From Pseudomonadota bacterium (GTDB lineage: Bacteria > Pseudomonadota > Gammaproteobacteria > Burkholderiales > Burkholderiaceae_C): 64,000 bases of DNA. Of this stretch, positions 35,747-45,899 are shown one piece after another (positions within the stretch are counted from its first letter, which is position 1; the number at the start of each line of letters is the position of its first letter). The notes under the pieces are model-generated. The model was not told the DNA's origin and ran no database searches. It saw only the letters and a list, made by a program, of their open reading frames with translations. A program made the translations under genes and the position numbers. The DNA lies in the NCBI GenBank assembly GCA_031119395.1, contig JAVHYA010000013.1, forward strand, positions 21,339-85,338, written 5' to 3'.

Positions 35747-37399
35747 TCAGGCGGCCGAGCCCGCCAGATGCCCGCGCGTGAAGGCCTCTTCGAAGATGGA
35801 GTAGCCGGCCCAGTCGGCATGCGCGAAGCTCAGCCGCCCGGCGACGGGCGCCGGTTGCTCCTCTCCCGACCGCTGCTCGCGCCCGTGGGACGGGCGCAAA
35901 TGGCCGATCTGGCTCAACAGTCCGGGGACAGGCATCGCCATCGCGTGGCCATAGCGCGTGATGTCGATGCGCGTGGCGAGCCGCGGCAGGTCGGGATGCG
36001 GCACCGACAGCTCGGCCAGCAGTTCGTCGCGCCAGGCGCTCCAGGGTGCATCGAGCAGGCGCCGGCGCCCCTCGGCCGCGGTGGCGCCGTCGAAGCCGCT
36101 GGGACCGAGCGGCCGGTACCAGCTGAGCACGGTGGCGCGCGGCGTCGGGTCCAGCGTCTGGTGGCGCGCATCGACGTAGCCCAGGCCGCGCGTGCCGTAG
36201 ACGACGTTGTCCCAGCTCGGCGCGGCGCCGGGCCGGTCCTGCAGCGGGGCGCGCAGGTGCACGTTGGCCACCAGCCACGGCGCGTATTGCAAGCGGGCGG
36301 CGGCCTGCCGCAGGAAGTCCGGCGCCTGCGCCACCACGCGGGCGGCGATGAAGGCGGGCAGGGCGACGATGCAGCGCTCGGCCTGCCAGCGCACGACGCG
36401 CCGCGTGGCGGCATCCCAGGCGTCGACCTCCACCCCGTGCCGGCCCTCGGCGATGCGCAGCACCGCATGGCCGGTGCGCAGGCGGTCGCCCAGCGGCGCC
36501 GCCAGGCGCTGGGTGAGCCAGCCGTTGCCCTCGGGCCAGGTGAGGACGGCGTCGCGCTCGCCGCCGTCGGCGCCCGGGTCGCCGGGCGGATGGAAGCCGT
36601 GCCGGCTCGCGAAGTAGTGGATGCCGGCCCAGGCCGACACGTGCGCGATGCCGGCGCCGTAGTCGTCGCGGCAGCAGTAGTCGAGGTACCAGCGCAGCTG
36701 CGCATCGCTCAGCCCTTCGCGGTCGAGCCAGGCGGCGAAGGGTTCGGCATCCAGCGCCCGCGCGACGGCCATCGCGTCGGCCGTGGCGGACGCGCGGAAC
36801 GCGGGGATGGTGAAGTGCGCCTCGCGCTGCAGCGCGTCGACGCGGCGGCCGAAGCGCTGGTACTGGTCCAGCGTGGCGGCGCCCACGCCCTGCAGGGGCA
36901 GCAGGCCGTCCTGCCACTCGCCGCGGAAGAAGAGCCGTTCCTGCGGGCTGTGGCACAGGTGGCGCTCGTCGTACTCCCAGCGGCCGGCGACGCGGCGGCG
37001 CAGGCCCAGTTCCTCGAGCAGGTCCTGCACCTCGTGGGCCGGGTCGGAGGGTGTCGGCAGGTAGTGCGCGCCCAGCGGGCAGGCGATGCCGTGCACCCGG
37101 CCGCCGCGGGCGTTGCCGCCGGCGCCGTCTTCCAGCTCGAGCAGCACGAAGTCCTCCGTCCCGCCCAGGCGCAGCGCCCGTGCCGCAGCCAGCCCGGCCA
37201 CGCCGCCGCCGGCGACGACCACGCGCGTGCGGCGTGTTTCGGCCGGCACGGCACCGCGCCCCGCGCCGTCGCGCCACGCATGGCCGCGTCCGACGTCGAT
37301 GCCGGTGAAGCCGCCGTCGATGGGCGGGCCCGACTCGCAGCCGGCCAGCGCCAGCGCGCCGGCGGAGGCGCCGATGAAATCGCGGCGGCGCAACGTCAT
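35747..37399 (-). CDS. Tat-exported flavin amine oxidase-like lipoprotein
   Basis: A 550-residue FAD-dependent oxidoreductase. The N-terminus has a twin-arginine motif (RRRDFIGASAGALALAGC) ending in a lipobox cysteine, so the folded flavoprotein would be exported and membrane-anchored. The FAD fold starts at VVVAGGGVAGLAAARAL and closes with DWAGYSIFEEAF. It is the amine-oxidase/NAD(P)-binding Rossmann family. It starts 7 bases after the spermidine-synthase-like gene, so the two are coupled; a polyamine-like substrate is inferred. About 20 residues near the C-terminus (GHLRPSHGREQRSGEEQ) derive from an in-frame dispersed element. Confidence 0.88.
   Translation of the reverse strand: MTLRRRDFIGASAGALALAGCESGPPIDGGFTGIDVGRGHAWRDGAGRGAVPAETRRTRVVVAGGGVAGLAAARALRLGGTEDFVLLELEDGAGGNARGGRVHGIACPLGAHYLPTPSDPAHEVQDLLEELGLRRRVAGRWEYDERHLCHSPQERLFFRGEWQDGLLPLQGVGAATLDQYQRFGRRVDALQREAHFTIPAFRASATADAMAVARALDAEPFAAWLDREGLSDAQLRWYLDYCCRDDYGAGIAHVSAWAGIHYFASRHGFHPPGDPGADGGERDAVLTWPEGNGWLTQRLAAPLGDRLRTGHAVLRIAEGRHGVEVDAWDAATRRVVRWQAERCIVALPAFIAARVVAQAPDFLRQAAARLQYAPWLVANVHLRAPLQDRPGAAPSWDNVVYGTRGLGYVDARHQTLDPTPRATVLSWYRPLGPSGFDGATAAEGRRRLLDAPWSAWRDELLAELSVPHPDLPRLATRIDITRYGHAMAMPVPGLLSQIGHLRPSHGREQRSGEEQPAPVAGRLSFAHADWAGYSIFEEAFTRGHLAGSAA
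35855..35914 (+). repeat. Dispersed 58-bp element, copy 7, inside the flavin oxidase gene
   Basis: Reads TTGCTCCTCTCCCGACCGCT, GCTCGCGCCCGTGGGACGGGC, GCAAATGGCCGATCTGGCTC (three parts). The antisense reading frame stays open across it and adds a charged loop before the conserved C-terminal motif. Confidence 0.75.
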
Positions 37400-37406
37400 C
37401 GGGCGC

Positions 37407-38990
37407 TCAATGGGTGACCCCGACCTTGCCCCACTCCTGCTCGTAGGTCGTGACCAGCACCTGGTTCGACAGCCGGTTGACCTCGGCCGGCACGCGGGCC
37501 ATGTCCCTGGGAAAGTCGAAGAGCAGCGGCACGGTGTCGGCCGAGAGGAAGCGCAGGCCGGCGGGCAGCGCCTCGGGCCGCCGCCAGGGCCGGTGGCTGG
37601 CGATGACGTAGCCCCACTCGCCGAAGCTCGGCACGTGGGCGTGGTAGGGCGTGGCGACGAGGCCGACGGACTCGATGGTCTGCGCCACGGTCCAGAAGCT
37701 CTTGCGCGCCACCAGCGGCGAGGTGGTCTGGATCACCGCATAGCCGCTGGCGGCCAGGCGGCGGTCGAGCAGCGCATAGAAGCTGTTGGTGTACAGCTTG
37801 CCGATGGCGAAGTTGGTGGGGTCGGGGAAGTCGACAACCACCACATCGAAGGTGTCGTCACCCTCCTGCAACCACTTGAACGCATCGGTGTTGACGATCC
37901 TGACCTTGGGCGACGACAGCGCATGCCCGTTGAGCGCGGCCAGCGTCTCGTGCCCGGCGAAGAGCCTCGTCATGTTCGGGTCGAGTTCGACCAGCGTGAC
38001 CGACTCGACCGAGGGGTACTTCAGGATCTCGCGCACCGCCATGCCGTCGCCGCCGCCGAGCACGGCCACCTTCTTGGGCGCGCCATGCGCGGCCATGACG
38101 GGGTGCACCAGCGCCTCGTGGTAGCGGTACTCGTCGCGCTCGGCGAACTGCAGGTTGCCGTTGAGGAACAGCCGGTGCCCGGCGCTGCCGCGCGTGACGA
38201 CGATGCGCTGGTAGGGCGAGGTGGCGGCGAAGACGATGCGGTCCTGGTAGAACCTGTCTTCCGCCAAGGTCGTGATGCGGTCGGCGAAGGCGAAGGCAGC
38301 CGCCAGTGCGGCCAGCGTGAGCACGCAGGCCACCGCATGTGCGCCGAGGCGCCGCAGCTCGTGCCGGAACAGCCACAGCGCCCAGGCGCCCACGGCGGCG
38401 TTCATCAGGCCGAAGAGCAGTCCGGTGCGGATCATGCCCAGCTGCGGCACGAGCAGCAGCGGAAAGGCCACCGACACCGCCAGCGCGCCGAGGTAGTCGA
38501 AGGTCAGCACCTGAGAGACCAGGTCCTTGAGCACGATGTCGCGCCTGAGGATGCGCATGACCAGCGGGATCTCCAGCCCCACCAGCGTGCCGACCACCAC
38601 CACGAGGCCGTACAGCAGCAGGCGGAAGGCGCCCGGCACGTAGGCGTTGGCGATGAAGAGCAGCGCCGGCAGGAAGCCGCCGACGAGCGCGACCATGAGC
38701 TCGATGCGCAGGAAGTGCGCGGGCAGCTGGCGCTCGAAGTAGCGCGACAGCCACGAGCCCACCCCCATGGCGAAGAGGTAGGTGCCGATGATGGTGCTGA
38801 ACTGCAGCACCGAGTCGCCGAGCAGGTACGAGCTCAGCGCTGCTGCGCTCAGTTCGTACACCAGCCCGCAGGCGGCGACGACGAAGACGCTGGCGAGCAG
38901 GGCGATGGCGACGGGAGAAGGGCCGGCGCGGTGGACGGGTGCGGCAGGAAGCGCGGCCGCATCGATCGGCGGCGCGAGGGGTTCGTTCAT
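37407..38990 (-). CDS. Membrane-anchored spermidine-synthase-like aminopropyltransferase
   Basis: A 527-residue fusion. Residues about 25-235 hold seven or eight membrane spans. The C-terminal ~290 residues form a spermidine-synthase-type Rossmann domain: VAVLGGGDGMAVREILKYP, VTLVELDPNMTRL for decarboxylated-SAM binding, and VVVDFPDPTNFAIGKLYT with the catalytic Asp region. It would transfer an aminopropyl or similar group at the membrane. The operon (SPFH, DUF4178, DUF350, then this, then a flavin oxidase) matches a widespread envelope-linked cluster. The donor-forming enzyme speD is not adjacent but 14 kb away. Confidence 0.9.
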   Translation of the reverse strand: MNEPLAPPIDAAALPAAPVHRAGPSPVAIALLASVFVVAACGLVYELSAAALSSYLLGDSVLQFSTIIGTYLFAMGVGSWLSRYFERQLPAHFLRIELMVALVGGFLPALLFIANAYVPGAFRLLLYGLVVVVGTLVGLEIPLVMRILRRDIVLKDLVSQVLTFDYLGALAVSVAFPLLLVPQLGMIRTGLLFGLMNAAVGAWALWLFRHELRRLGAHAVACVLTLAALAAAFAFADRITTLAEDRFYQDRIVFAATSPYQRIVVTRGSAGHRLFLNGNLQFAERDEYRYHEALVHPVMAAHGAPKKVAVLGGGDGMAVREILKYPSVESVTLVELDPNMTRLFAGHETLAALNGHALSSPKVRIVNTDAFKWLQEGDDTFDVVVVDFPDPTNFAIGKLYTNSFYALLDRRLAASGYAVIQTTSPLVARKSFWTVAQTIESVGLVATPYHAHVPSFGEWGYVIASHRPWRRPEALPAGLRFLSADTVPLLFDFPRDMARVPAEVNRLSNQVLVTTYEQEWGKVGVTH

Positions 38991-39093
38991 GGCAAGGGCC
39001 TCAGCCGTTCGGGCCGGGCCTGTCCCAGGCCCTGGCACGGCGCTTCGACGGGCTCAGCGTGGACGGCGGTGGGGCAACAGGCGCGGCCCGCCG

Positions 39094-39315
39094 TCAATGG
39101 ATCGCTGCGGCGACGATGATGCTGATGCCCAGGCACATGGCAGCCACCACCATGGCCAGCGCCTTGTTGTGCTTCTCGACGATCTCGCCCCACAGGTCAT
39201 ACGGGGTGATCTTGTCGATGACGATGAAGGCGATCCAGAAGATCGCCACGCCGATCAGGGCATACAGCAAGGTGCCCAGGATCGCCATCGGCTGGAGCCA
39301 TTCGATTTTCGGCAT
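39094..39315 (-). CDS. DUF350 small membrane protein
   Basis: A 73-residue protein with two transmembrane helices (about residues 10-33 and 50-72) joined by the conserved DKITPYDLWGEIVEKHNKALA loop (core PYDLWGEIVEKHNKA). This is the DUF350 hallmark, also seen in E. coli YjfL. Function unknown; the family repeatedly sits next to PspA/SPFH proteins and spermidine synthase-like or ATP-grasp enzymes. It is third in a five-gene leftward operon. Confidence 0.9.
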   Translation of the reverse strand: MPKIEWLQPMAILGTLLYALIGVAIFWIAFIVIDKITPYDLWGEIVEKHNKALAMVVAAMCLGISIIVAAAIH

Positions 39316-39354
39316 GCGGTCTCTCCGGTAGGTGGTTGGGGTGTGCGCGGGGCG

Positions 39355-40857
39355 CTACTTGTGGCCGCCGCCGCTCGAGTAGCCGCCGTAGGAGCCGCCC
39401 GAGCTGCGGTAGCCGCTGCCCGAGGAGCTCGAGCAGGTGGACAGGATGATCAGCAGGATGATGATCACGACGACGATGAGGATGATGGTGCCGCAGCCCA
39501 GGCTGGACGCGGCGCTCACGGGCAGCGCATCGGTGCGCTTGAACATGTCCTTCTTCGCATCGAGCTTGAAGGCCGACGCCACGGCGTTGCTGTCGATGCG
39601 GCTGCCGTAGGACCAGGTCAGCTCGTTGGCGCTGCGCTCCATCGACAGCAGGCCGCCCTTGGGCTCGCCGTAGTCGCGGTTGCTGGTTTTCTGCCCGCGC
39701 TGGACCTGCCAGTAGAACTCGCCGGCGACGTAGGTGGTCTCGGCCTCGTAGGCGTACTGCTGCCTGTAGACACGGCCCAGGTAGCGGGCGGTCTGCCCGC
39801 CGTCGGACACCACCGGCGCGCCGGTCGCGGGCTTGACCATGCTCCAGCCGTCGCTCGCGTCGACCAGGAAGCTGAAGCCGCGCTTCCTGTTGTAGAGCAG
39901 GTACTCGTCCCAGCCGAAGTGCTCGTCGTCGCCGGGCTCCACGCCCATGCGGTGCTGGAAGCCCACCACCTGCCACTGCGCGCCCTGCAGCGTGCCGAGC
40001 GAGCCCAGCGCGATGAGCGGCTGCACCGGCTCGTTCTGCGTCGCGTACTTCAGCTCGCCGCCGATGCCGCTGCTGGTGTCGATGATGCTCTTGCACGACG
40101 GGCAGGTGATGCTCTTGCTGTCGGCGAAGTTGAGCGTGACCGGGGAGCCGCAGTGGGGGCAGGCGAAGCTGCGGCCCTTCTCCTCCTTGGCGGATTCGTC
40201 GCGCAGGCCGGCCATCTTGAGGTCGTCCAGCTCGACGGAGCGGCCCAGGTACGCCGTGGGCGGCGCCGAGTCGTGGTCCAGGCTCAGCACCAGGCCCTTC
40301 TCGTTGCGCAGCTCGACGACGCGGAAGGGCTTGCCGAGCTCGGGCAGGCGCGGGAGTTCGCCCTGCGCCGACACCAGCTTCACCTCCTCGTTGGAGGCGA
40401 CCGTGTAGCCCTGCCCGTTGATGGTGTGGGTGGCGCCCAAGCGCAACTGGTCGGCGGGCGGCGCGGGCTGCTGCAGCGCATAGGGCAGCGAGAAGACGTA
40501 GGCGCCGTTGTCCTCGCTCAGGACGCCGGTGCGGTCGTCGGTGCCGTCGATCTGCGCGATCCATTCGGTCCAGCGCCCGCCCTCGTAGGCGTACTGCAGC
40601 CGGCCGACGAGGGTGAAGGCCTTGTCCTGGATGCGGCCGGTGGCGAACAGCTGCAGCGGGCTGAAATCGTCGAACAGCTCCGCCATCTTGCCGATGCGCG
40701 CGAGCTGCTCGCCCTGGCGCACGACGGTGCTCTGGCAGTACGGGCAGACGGCGAAGGCCGACTGCGCCGAGCGGAACTCGACCGGCGCCCCGCAGCCGGG
40801 GCAGGGGGCGCTGTACGTGCGCTGGGGAGACGGCGGGGTGCCGCCCGCCTCAGCCAT
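39355..40857 (-). CDS. DUF4178 protein with zinc ribbons and a membrane anchor
   Basis: A 500-residue protein. Two zinc-ribbon units (CPGCGAPVEF...CPYC near residue 20-45, and CPHCGSPVTL...CPSC near 230-255) each precede a strand-rich DUF4178 domain (about 55-200 and 270-430). A strongly hydrophobic helix (about 455-475) and a Ser/Gly/Tyr tail end the protein. The topology is thus a large cytoplasmic part tethered by a C-terminal helix. DUF4178 is typical of this SPFH/DUF350/SpeE-like operon; its biochemical role is unknown. Confidence 0.88.
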   Translation of the reverse strand: MAEAGGTPPSPQRTYSAPCPGCGAPVEFRSAQSAFAVCPYCQSTVVRQGEQLARIGKMAELFDDFSPLQLFATGRIQDKAFTLVGRLQYAYEGGRWTEWIAQIDGTDDRTGVLSEDNGAYVFSLPYALQQPAPPADQLRLGATHTINGQGYTVASNEEVKLVSAQGELPRLPELGKPFRVVELRNEKGLVLSLDHDSAPPTAYLGRSVELDDLKMAGLRDESAKEEKGRSFACPHCGSPVTLNFADSKSITCPSCKSIIDTSSGIGGELKYATQNEPVQPLIALGSLGTLQGAQWQVVGFQHRMGVEPGDDEHFGWDEYLLYNRKRGFSFLVDASDGWSMVKPATGAPVVSDGGQTARYLGRVYRQQYAYEAETTYVAGEFYWQVQRGQKTSNRDYGEPKGGLLSMERSANELTWSYGSRIDSNAVASAFKLDAKKDMFKRTDALPVSAASSLGCGTIILIVVVIIILLIILSTCSSSSGSGYRSSGGSYGGYSSGGGHK

Positions 40858-40893
40858 GGGCAGCGCACACCGGCACGCGCCGGCATTTCGAAC

Positions 40894-40950
40894 GTTTTGA
40901 GGCCGCAGCGCCCGTCCCGCGGGCGCGGACCGCTATCGAAAACATAGCAG
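40894..40950 (-). repeat. Dispersed 58-bp element, copy 8
   Basis: Reverse orientation: TTTTGAGGCCGCAGCGCCCG, TCCCGCGGGCGCGGACCGCT, ATCGAAAACATAGCAGC. The core can fold as a hairpin. It lies in the 101-bp gap between the SPFH and DUF4178 genes of one operon. Confidence 0.8.
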
Positions 40951-40958
40951 CCGACGGC

Positions 40959-42005
40959 TCAGACGAGCTTCTTGAGCAGCTCGGCCTTCTTGGCGTCGAA
41001 CTCTTCCTGCGTGAGGATGCCCTTGGTCTTGAGCTCGCCGAGCTTCTCGAGCGTGGCCATGACCTCGTTCGGGCTCACGGTGGCGGCCGGCGCGGTGGCG
41101 GCGACGGCAGCTTGCGCGGCGGCGTTGGGATTCAGGCCCTGCTGGAGGTTCTGCGCCAGCACCTGGCCCAGCGCCACGCCGGCGCCCAGCCCCATCGCGT
41201 CGCCGGCGATGCCGCCGCCCTGGCCCGCACCCTCGGCGAACTTGGGGATGGCCTGCGCCGTCTGGTACTGCATGAACTTGCCCATGTCGTTGCCGACCAT
41301 GCCCATGCCGATCTTCTGGTCGAGGATCTTCTGCAGTTCCTCGGGCAGCGAGACGTTCTGGACGGTGATGGTCTCGAGCTGGATGCCGAGCTTGCCGAAC
41401 TCGGGGTTCAGCTGCGCCGCCAGCGCCTTGGCGAACTCGATCTGGTTGGCCGCCAGGTCGAGGAAGGGCACGCCGCTGGCCGCGATGGCGGTGCTGATGT
41501 TCTGCAGCACCAGGCCGCGCAGCTGGCCGTCGAGGTCGGCCACGGTGTAGGTGTCGCGCGTGCCCGAGATCTCGGTGTGGAAGAGCTTGGGGTCGGCGAT
41601 GCGGAAGGCGTAGTTGCCGAAGGCACGCAGCCGCACGGCACCGAAGTCCTTGTCGCGGATGGTGATGGGCTGCGGCGTGCCCCACTTCTGGTCGACCTGC
41701 TGGCGCGTGCTGAAGAAGTAGACGTCGCTCTTGAAGGGCGACTCGAAGAGCTTGTCCCAGTTCTTGAGGTACGTGAGGACGGGCAGGGTCTGCGTCGTCA
41801 GCTTGTACATGCCGGGACCGAAGACGTCGGCCACCTGGCCTTCGTTGACGAAGACGGCCTTCTGCGACTCGCGCACGGTGAGCGAGGCGCCGTTCTGGAT
41901 TTCCATCTCCTGCATCGGGAAACGCCAGGCGAGCGTGCCGTCGCCGGTTTCCGTCCACTGGATGATGTCGATGAACTGCTTCTTGATGAAATCCATCAGG
42001 GCCAT
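40959..42005 (-). CDS. SPFH-domain protein with C-terminal SHOCT motif
   Basis: A 348-residue protein of the 'virion core/SPFH' type (YdjI-like). N-terminal strands (LTVRESQKAVFVNEGQVADVFGPGMY; core VRESQKAVFVNEGQ) are followed by the SPFH body (about 55-230) and a Gly/Ala-rich linker. The C-terminus has LGELKTKGILTQEEFDAKKA, a SHOCT oligomerisation motif. Such proteins assemble on membranes and recruit partners. The start follows AGGAG by 7 bases. First gene of the operon leading into DUF4178, DUF350, SpeE-like and flavin oxidase. Confidence 0.9.
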   Translation of the reverse strand: MALMDFIKKQFIDIIQWTETGDGTLAWRFPMQEMEIQNGASLTVRESQKAVFVNEGQVADVFGPGMYKLTTQTLPVLTYLKNWDKLFESPFKSDVYFFSTRQQVDQKWGTPQPITIRDKDFGAVRLRAFGNYAFRIADPKLFHTEISGTRDTYTVADLDGQLRGLVLQNISTAIAASGVPFLDLAANQIEFAKALAAQLNPEFGKLGIQLETITVQNVSLPEELQKILDQKIGMGMVGNDMGKFMQYQTAQAIPKFAEGAGQGGGIAGDAMGLGAGVALGQVLAQNLQQGLNPNAAAQAAVAATAPAATVSPNEVMATLEKLGELKTKGILTQEEFDAKKAELLKKLV

Positions 42006-42219
42006 GTCCACTCTCCTCGTCGGTCGGGTTGTCGAGCGCGGGATATTGCCATACCGGGGCGCAGATGCAGCGCGCCGAAGCGCCGGCGCGCATCGGCCAG
42101 GCGAACTATGCCGCCGAAGTCGCCTTCGCGACCGAGGTCTAGAATCGGCGCCCCTCTAAAACAGCGCCCTGGGCGGGCCCGCGGCGGGCCACGCACCAAC
42201 GGTTTCAGGAGCCAGTTCC

Positions 42220-44553
<2,334 letters not shown>

Positions 44554-44603
44554 TCGTGCTTTGCGATAGCGTGCGCTAACTTATAGCGCCGCTGCACCGC
44601 CGA

Positions 44604-44640
44604 GGCGCCTGCTCAATTCTTGGGCAGGCGCTTGCTTTTT
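44604..44640 (+). terminator. Intrinsic terminator after maeB
   Basis: GCGCCTGC / GCAGGCGC 8-bp stem with an 11-base loop, followed by TTGCTTTTT. It is well placed 50 bases after the maeB stop. Confidence 0.8.
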
Positions 44641-44674
44641 GGGCATGCCTCGGGCACACTGGCGGGCTTGAATT

Positions 44675-44690
44675 TGCGGGTTAACCCGCA
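44675..44690. promoter_or_regulatory. Perfect 16-bp palindrome upstream of the RNase gene
   Basis: TGCGGGTTAACCCGCA is fully self-complementary and lies 36 bases upstream of the ribonuclease ATG, after the maeB terminator. It is a plausible operator for a dimeric regulator; the regulator is unknown. Confidence 0.45.
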
Positions 44691-44726
44691 GTTCTGGTCC
44701 CCGCGTCCACAGCATCCGGTGCCTTC

Positions 44727-45140
44727 ATGGCGTTTGCCGCCTCGATCTCGTCCAAAGTCTCCAAGTTTGCGCTCACTGGCGTGCTCATGGTGGCCCTCGG
44801 CGGGGTTCTGGCGCCGACCCAGCCCGTCCAAGCCAGGGAATTCCCGGCCCAGGACGACACGATCGCGCTGTCGCAATTGCCTCTCCAGGGTCAGACAACG
44901 TACCGCGCGATCTTCGAAGGCGGCCCGTTCCGGCATGACAAGGACGGCACCGTGTTCGGCAACCGGGAGCGCCTGCTTCCGCGCGAGCGGCGCGGGCACT
45001 ACCGCGAATACACCGTGGACACGCCCGGTGCACGCACGCGCGGCGCCCGTCGCATCGTGTGCGGTGGCCCGCCGACGACGCCGCAGGCGTGCTGGTACAC
45101 GGCGGACCACTACGCAAGTTTCAGGAAGATCGTGCCGTGA
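44727..45140 (+). CDS. Secreted guanyl-specific ribonuclease (RNase Sa/N1 family)
   Basis: A 137-residue protein. The signal peptide (about 1-36) ends QPVQA. The mature domain carries the microbial RNase catalytic residues in conserved order: E94 in HYREYTV, Arg in GARTRGARRIVCGG (R109) and H128 in TADHYASFRKI. These match Glu54, Arg69 and His85 of RNase Sa. It cleaves RNA 3' of guanine. The barstar-like gene follows directly, giving a toxin-and-inhibitor type pair. The two cysteines (C112, C122) may form a disulphide. Confidence 0.9.
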   Translation: MAFAASISSKVSKFALTGVLMVALGGVLAPTQPVQAREFPAQDDTIALSQLPLQGQTTYRAIFEGGPFRHDKDGTVFGNRERLLPRERRGHYREYTVDTPGARTRGARRIVCGGPPTTPQACWYTADHYASFRKIVP

Positions 45141-45199
45141 CGGACGATCGCACAGGCAGGGGTGACGCACCCACGCGTTCGGGAGAAGTTTTGATCACC

Positions 45200-45619
45200 A
45201 TGGAAAGAACAGCGGAGATGAATCAGTCCCTTCGTGGCGTTCGGCCCAACATCGTTCAGTCGATCCGGGCCTTTCGCGTCAGCGACCTTCAGGAGGCAGC
45301 CCACGCATCGGGCCAGCACTTCCTCTATGCCAACCTGGCGAATGCCCAGAGCAAGCAGGACGTGCTCGACCTGATCGCGCAGCAATTCACCTTCCCGGCG
45401 CATTTCGGCAAGAACTTCGACGCGCTGTACGACTGCATGACCGATCCCTTGCACAAATCGGGCCCGCAACCGGGCTTCGTCGTGGTGCTCGAGCAGATCC
45501 CGGCCAACGCCAAGTTCGACAAGGAAGCGCGCGAGCAGCTGCTGGACATCTTCCGCGACGCCTCGGACTACTGGGGGGACCGCAAGGTGCCCTTCCGGTG
45601 CTTCTATTCTTTTCTGTAG
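45200..45619 (+). CDS. Barstar-family ribonuclease inhibitor
   Basis: A 139-residue barstar-like protein. The barstar fold covers about residues 35-130: HFLYANLANAQSKQDVLDLI, FPAHFGKNFDALYDCMTD (the RNase-binding helix with its conserved FG-NFDALYDCL pattern), VVVLEQIPANAKF and a last helix FRDASDYWGDRKVPF. It should block the RNase before export or neutralise it if misrouted. An alternative GTG start at 45137 overlaps the RNase stop (GTGA) and has AGGAAG 8 bases upstream; that would add 21 residues. The frame ends abruptly at FYSFL, see next feature. Confidence 0.88.
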   Translation: MERTAEMNQSLRGVRPNIVQSIRAFRVSDLQEAAHASGQHFLYANLANAQSKQDVLDLIAQQFTFPAHFGKNFDALYDCMTDPLHKSGPQPGFVVVLEQIPANAKFDKEAREQLLDIFRDASDYWGDRKVPFRCFYSFL

Positions 45620-45831
45620 CCCGTTCTGCACAAGCCGGCCAAGCAGAACGGGCCAACGAGGCCCAGATCCAGGGTGCCCACAGCGCGGAACCCGCGCCCC
45701 TGGATGGCATCGACCTGAACGCGGATCCCGCGGCGGAGAAGATGCCGACCGACAAGCTGGTGGACGTGTCCCCGCTGGCGCTGCGCATGAGCAGCCCCTT
45801 CAACAGCACCTACTGGCTGGCCGCCGCCTGA
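45598..45831 (+). CDS. Coding-like frame overlapping the barstar end (frameshifted tail or small gene)
   Basis: From about 45613 to the TGA at 45831 the codons look strongly coding (for example AAC GAG GCC CAG ATC CAG) and run up to an intrinsic terminator. The frame differs from barstar's and overlaps it by 22 bases. The encoded stretch includes IDLNADPAAEKMPTDKLVDV and ends NSTYWLAAA. It has no good start: a GTG at 45598 has no clear ribosome site. The simplest reading is a one-base loss in the T-rich TATTCTTTTCTG that cut a longer barstar protein. A small coupled gene is the alternative. Confidence 0.4.
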   Translation: MLLFFSVARSAQAGQAERANEAQIQGAHSAEPAPLDGIDLNADPAAEKMPTDKLVDVSPLALRMSSPFNSTYWLAAA

Positions 45832-45849
45832 GCACGGCGCGGCCCCGCG

Positions 45850-45877
45850 AAAAAGCCCGTCGACGACGGGCTTTTTT
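45850..45877. terminator. Bidirectional intrinsic terminator between barstar and rsmA
   Basis: AAAAAGCCCGTCG-ACGACGGGCTTTTTT: an A-run, a perfect GC stem and a T-run. It serves both converging units. Confidence 0.88.
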
Positions 45878-45899
45878 ACGCCTGCGCGAAGCCGGCCGC

